Positions 62,829-64,000 of a DNA stretch of 64,000 bases are shown in pieces. The stretch is from CAVVZJ01 sp963752755. GTDB lineage: Bacteria; Planctomycetota; Planctomycetia; Isosphaerales; Isosphaeraceae. The position numbers and the translations under genes were made by a program. The DNA lies in the NCBI GenBank assembly GCA_963752755.1, contig CAVVZJ010000002.1, positions 103,715 to 167,714 of the forward strand. The letters run 5' to 3'. The notes beneath the pieces were generated by a model that was given only the letters and a program-made list of their open reading frames with translations, ran no database searches and was not told where the DNA came from. How positions within the stretch are numbered: the stretch's first letter is position 1; each line of letters opens with the position of its first letter.

Positions 62829-63925
62829 TGTCCTGAGTCAGAAGTTCGCTCACAAACCTTCTTGACCCGTTCCAGAATCAGATCCGCGTTGGCCGTCCAC
62901 ACGAACGGTCGGGGATTCTCGTTATGCGTGGCCAGATACTCCAGGATCGCCTTCTCCAAAGCCGCCACGCTCCGGAAGACTCCGCGTCGGATCTGCTTCT
63001 CGGTGATCTCGGCGAAGAACCGCTCCACCTGGTTCAGCCACGATCCGCTCGTCGGTGTGAAATGCAGGTGATACTCCGGATGCCGAGCCAACCACCGCTT
63101 CACCGCCGCCGTCTTATGCGTGCCGTAGTTGTCCAGAATGATGTGGATCTCCACGCCAGGCTCGCGCTCGACCTGAGCATCGATCTCCTTGAGGAACTTG
63201 AGGAACTCCTGCTGGCGGTGGCGGCGATAGCACTTGCCGATCACCGCCCCCGTGGCCACATTCAGCGCCGCGAACAGCGAGGTTGTGCCGTTGCGGACGT
63301 AGTCAGGGGTTCGACGCTCGGCCTGTCCCGGCTTCATCGGCAGCAAGGGCTGGGTGCGGTCCAATGCCTGGACCTGACTCTTCTCGTCGACCGACAGCAC
63401 GATGGCGTTCTCCGGCGGGCTCATGGACAGCCCAACGATTTCGCGGACCTTCTCGACGAAGAACGGATCGGTGGAAAGCTTGAAGGTCTCGCTCTTGTGA
63501 GGCTTCAACTCGAAGGCCTTCCAGATCCGGGCGATGGCGGTCTGAGACATCCCCAGCTTGCGGGCCATGCCGCGGGTGCTCCATTGGGTGGCGGCCCTGG
63601 GCTTGGTCTCCAGGGTCTGGGTGACGACCTGCTCGACCATCGCGTCGGTGATCTTTCGAGGGGCGTCGGGTCGGGGTCCGTCGGCGAGGCCATCCAGACG
63701 CAGTTCGAGGAAACGCCTTCGCCACTTACCCACGGTGATGACATGGACGCCGAGCCGAGCGGCGACGTCCTTGTTGTCGAGTCCCTGAGCACAAGCCAGG
63801 ATGATTCGGGCCCGGGTGGCGAGCCGCTGGGTGCTCTTGGGCCGCGCGGCCCAGGTTTCCAAGGTCTGCCGCTCGTCGTCGGTGAGGACCAGTTCGGCCT
63901 TGGGGCGTCCACCTTTTTTCATCAT
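62825..63925 (-). CDS. IS630 family transposase, copy 2
   Basis: 366 residues, intact. MMKKGGRPKAELVLTDDERQ starts the helix-turn-helix part (AARLGVHVITVGKWRRRFLE, GLADGPRPDAPRKI). Core: AIVLSVDEKSQVQALDRTQP (Asp), IHIILDNYGTHKTAAVKRWL (Asp) and TPTSGSWLNQVERFFAEITE (Glu). GGGAGA lies seven bases upstream of ATG 63925. The stop TAG is made of the target TA and one host base. Confidence 0.94.
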   Translation of the reverse strand: MMKKGGRPKAELVLTDDERQTLETWAARPKSTQRLATRARIILACAQGLDNKDVAARLGVHVITVGKWRRRFLELRLDGLADGPRPDAPRKITDAMVEQVVTQTLETKPRAATQWSTRGMARKLGMSQTAIARIWKAFELKPHKSETFKLSTDPFFVEKVREIVGLSMSPPENAIVLSVDEKSQVQALDRTQPLLPMKPGQAERRTPDYVRNGTTSLFAALNVATGAVIGKCYRRHRQQEFLKFLKEIDAQVEREPGVEIHIILDNYGTHKTAAVKRWLARHPEYHLHFTPTSGSWLNQVERFFAEITEKQIRRGVFRSVAALEKAILEYLATHNENPRPFVWTANADLILERVKKVCERTSDSGH

Positions 63926-64000
63926 ATGTCTCCCTTCGAGGATCATACAAGGAAACTGGACGGGGCGCAAGGTTAATTGGCGGATTTCTGACTCAGGACA
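62828..64000 (-). mobile_element. IS630 family insertion sequence, copy 2
   Basis: Left end GTGTCCTGAGTCAGAA at 62828, right end TTTCTGACTCAGGACA reaching base 64000, so the element is complete or one base short. TA at 62826-62827 is the left target copy. It interrupts the monooxygenase gene. Different from IS630 copy 1 in length and transposase. Confidence 0.9.

Noticed and set aside
48204..64000. Integron, prophage or defence island
   Set aside because: No integrase, phage structural gene, restriction-modification, CRISPR-Cas or toxin-antitoxin gene was recognised among the IS elements.

Overview
The window comes from a high-GC bacterium that looks like a planctomycete, most likely of the Isosphaeraceae/Gemmatales side. 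The inference rests on a DUF1549/DUF1553 protein with heme-like motifs, a PVC-type dehydrogenase/HEAT/cytochrome c protein, a sulfatase, a ThuA protein, an EF-P with a divergent tip loop, and many short conserved proteins of unknown role. No rRNA, tRNA or CRISPR array was seen.

Region 1 (1-24.5 kb) is mostly ordinary chromosome. It holds an M20 peptidase and efp, a methyltransferase with two compensating frameshifts, a serine acetyltransferase, a membrane-anchored FkbM-like protein, an APC permease, a nucleoside phosphorylase, a GH13 amylase with one frameshift, a DUF1549/1553 protein, an FkbM methyltransferase, an SDR, a PilZ protein and a thioredoxin-trypsin fusion. It ends with a compact six-gene unit on the minus strand (ExbB, ExbD, ExbD, a membrane protein with a predicted small beta domain, a 74-residue protein, and a TonB-like-anchored von Willebrand A protein). 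That unit is the best candidate for a coherent envelope energy-transducing system.

Region 2 (24.7-27.5 kb) is an ABC-2 export operon (ATPase plus two permeases). Its protein sequence is well conserved but broken by about twenty single-base indels, which points to a local sequence-quality problem or very recent loss. It is followed by the second copy of a ~277-bp intergenic repeat that carries a perfect extended -10 promoter; the first copy is at 12.46 kb. This repeat is the best candidate for an undescribed small RNA or element.

Region 3 (27.9-48.1 kb) is again core-like: an aminotransferase, a K+/H+ exchange-related protein, an EEP hydrolase, two overlapping paralogous small helical proteins, ThuA, an alpha/beta hydrolase, MATE, FolD, a sulfatase beside a sulfotransferase, a PEBP lipoprotein, a GH18 enzyme, a large PVC cytochrome c protein, a carboxymuconolactone decarboxylase and a DUF3124 lipoprotein.

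Region 4 (48.2-64 kb) is an insertion-sequence graveyard. It contains IS5, ISKra4-like, two ISL3-like, two ISAs1, a split IS701-like, IS1380, IS630, IS701, IS66 and a second IS630 element. Several nest inside one another, with target duplications that can be read exactly (GAGTGGTG, GGCGGTGATC, GTTTTCTC, TA). The only non-IS gene there is the 5' end of an FAD monooxygenase cut off by the last IS630.
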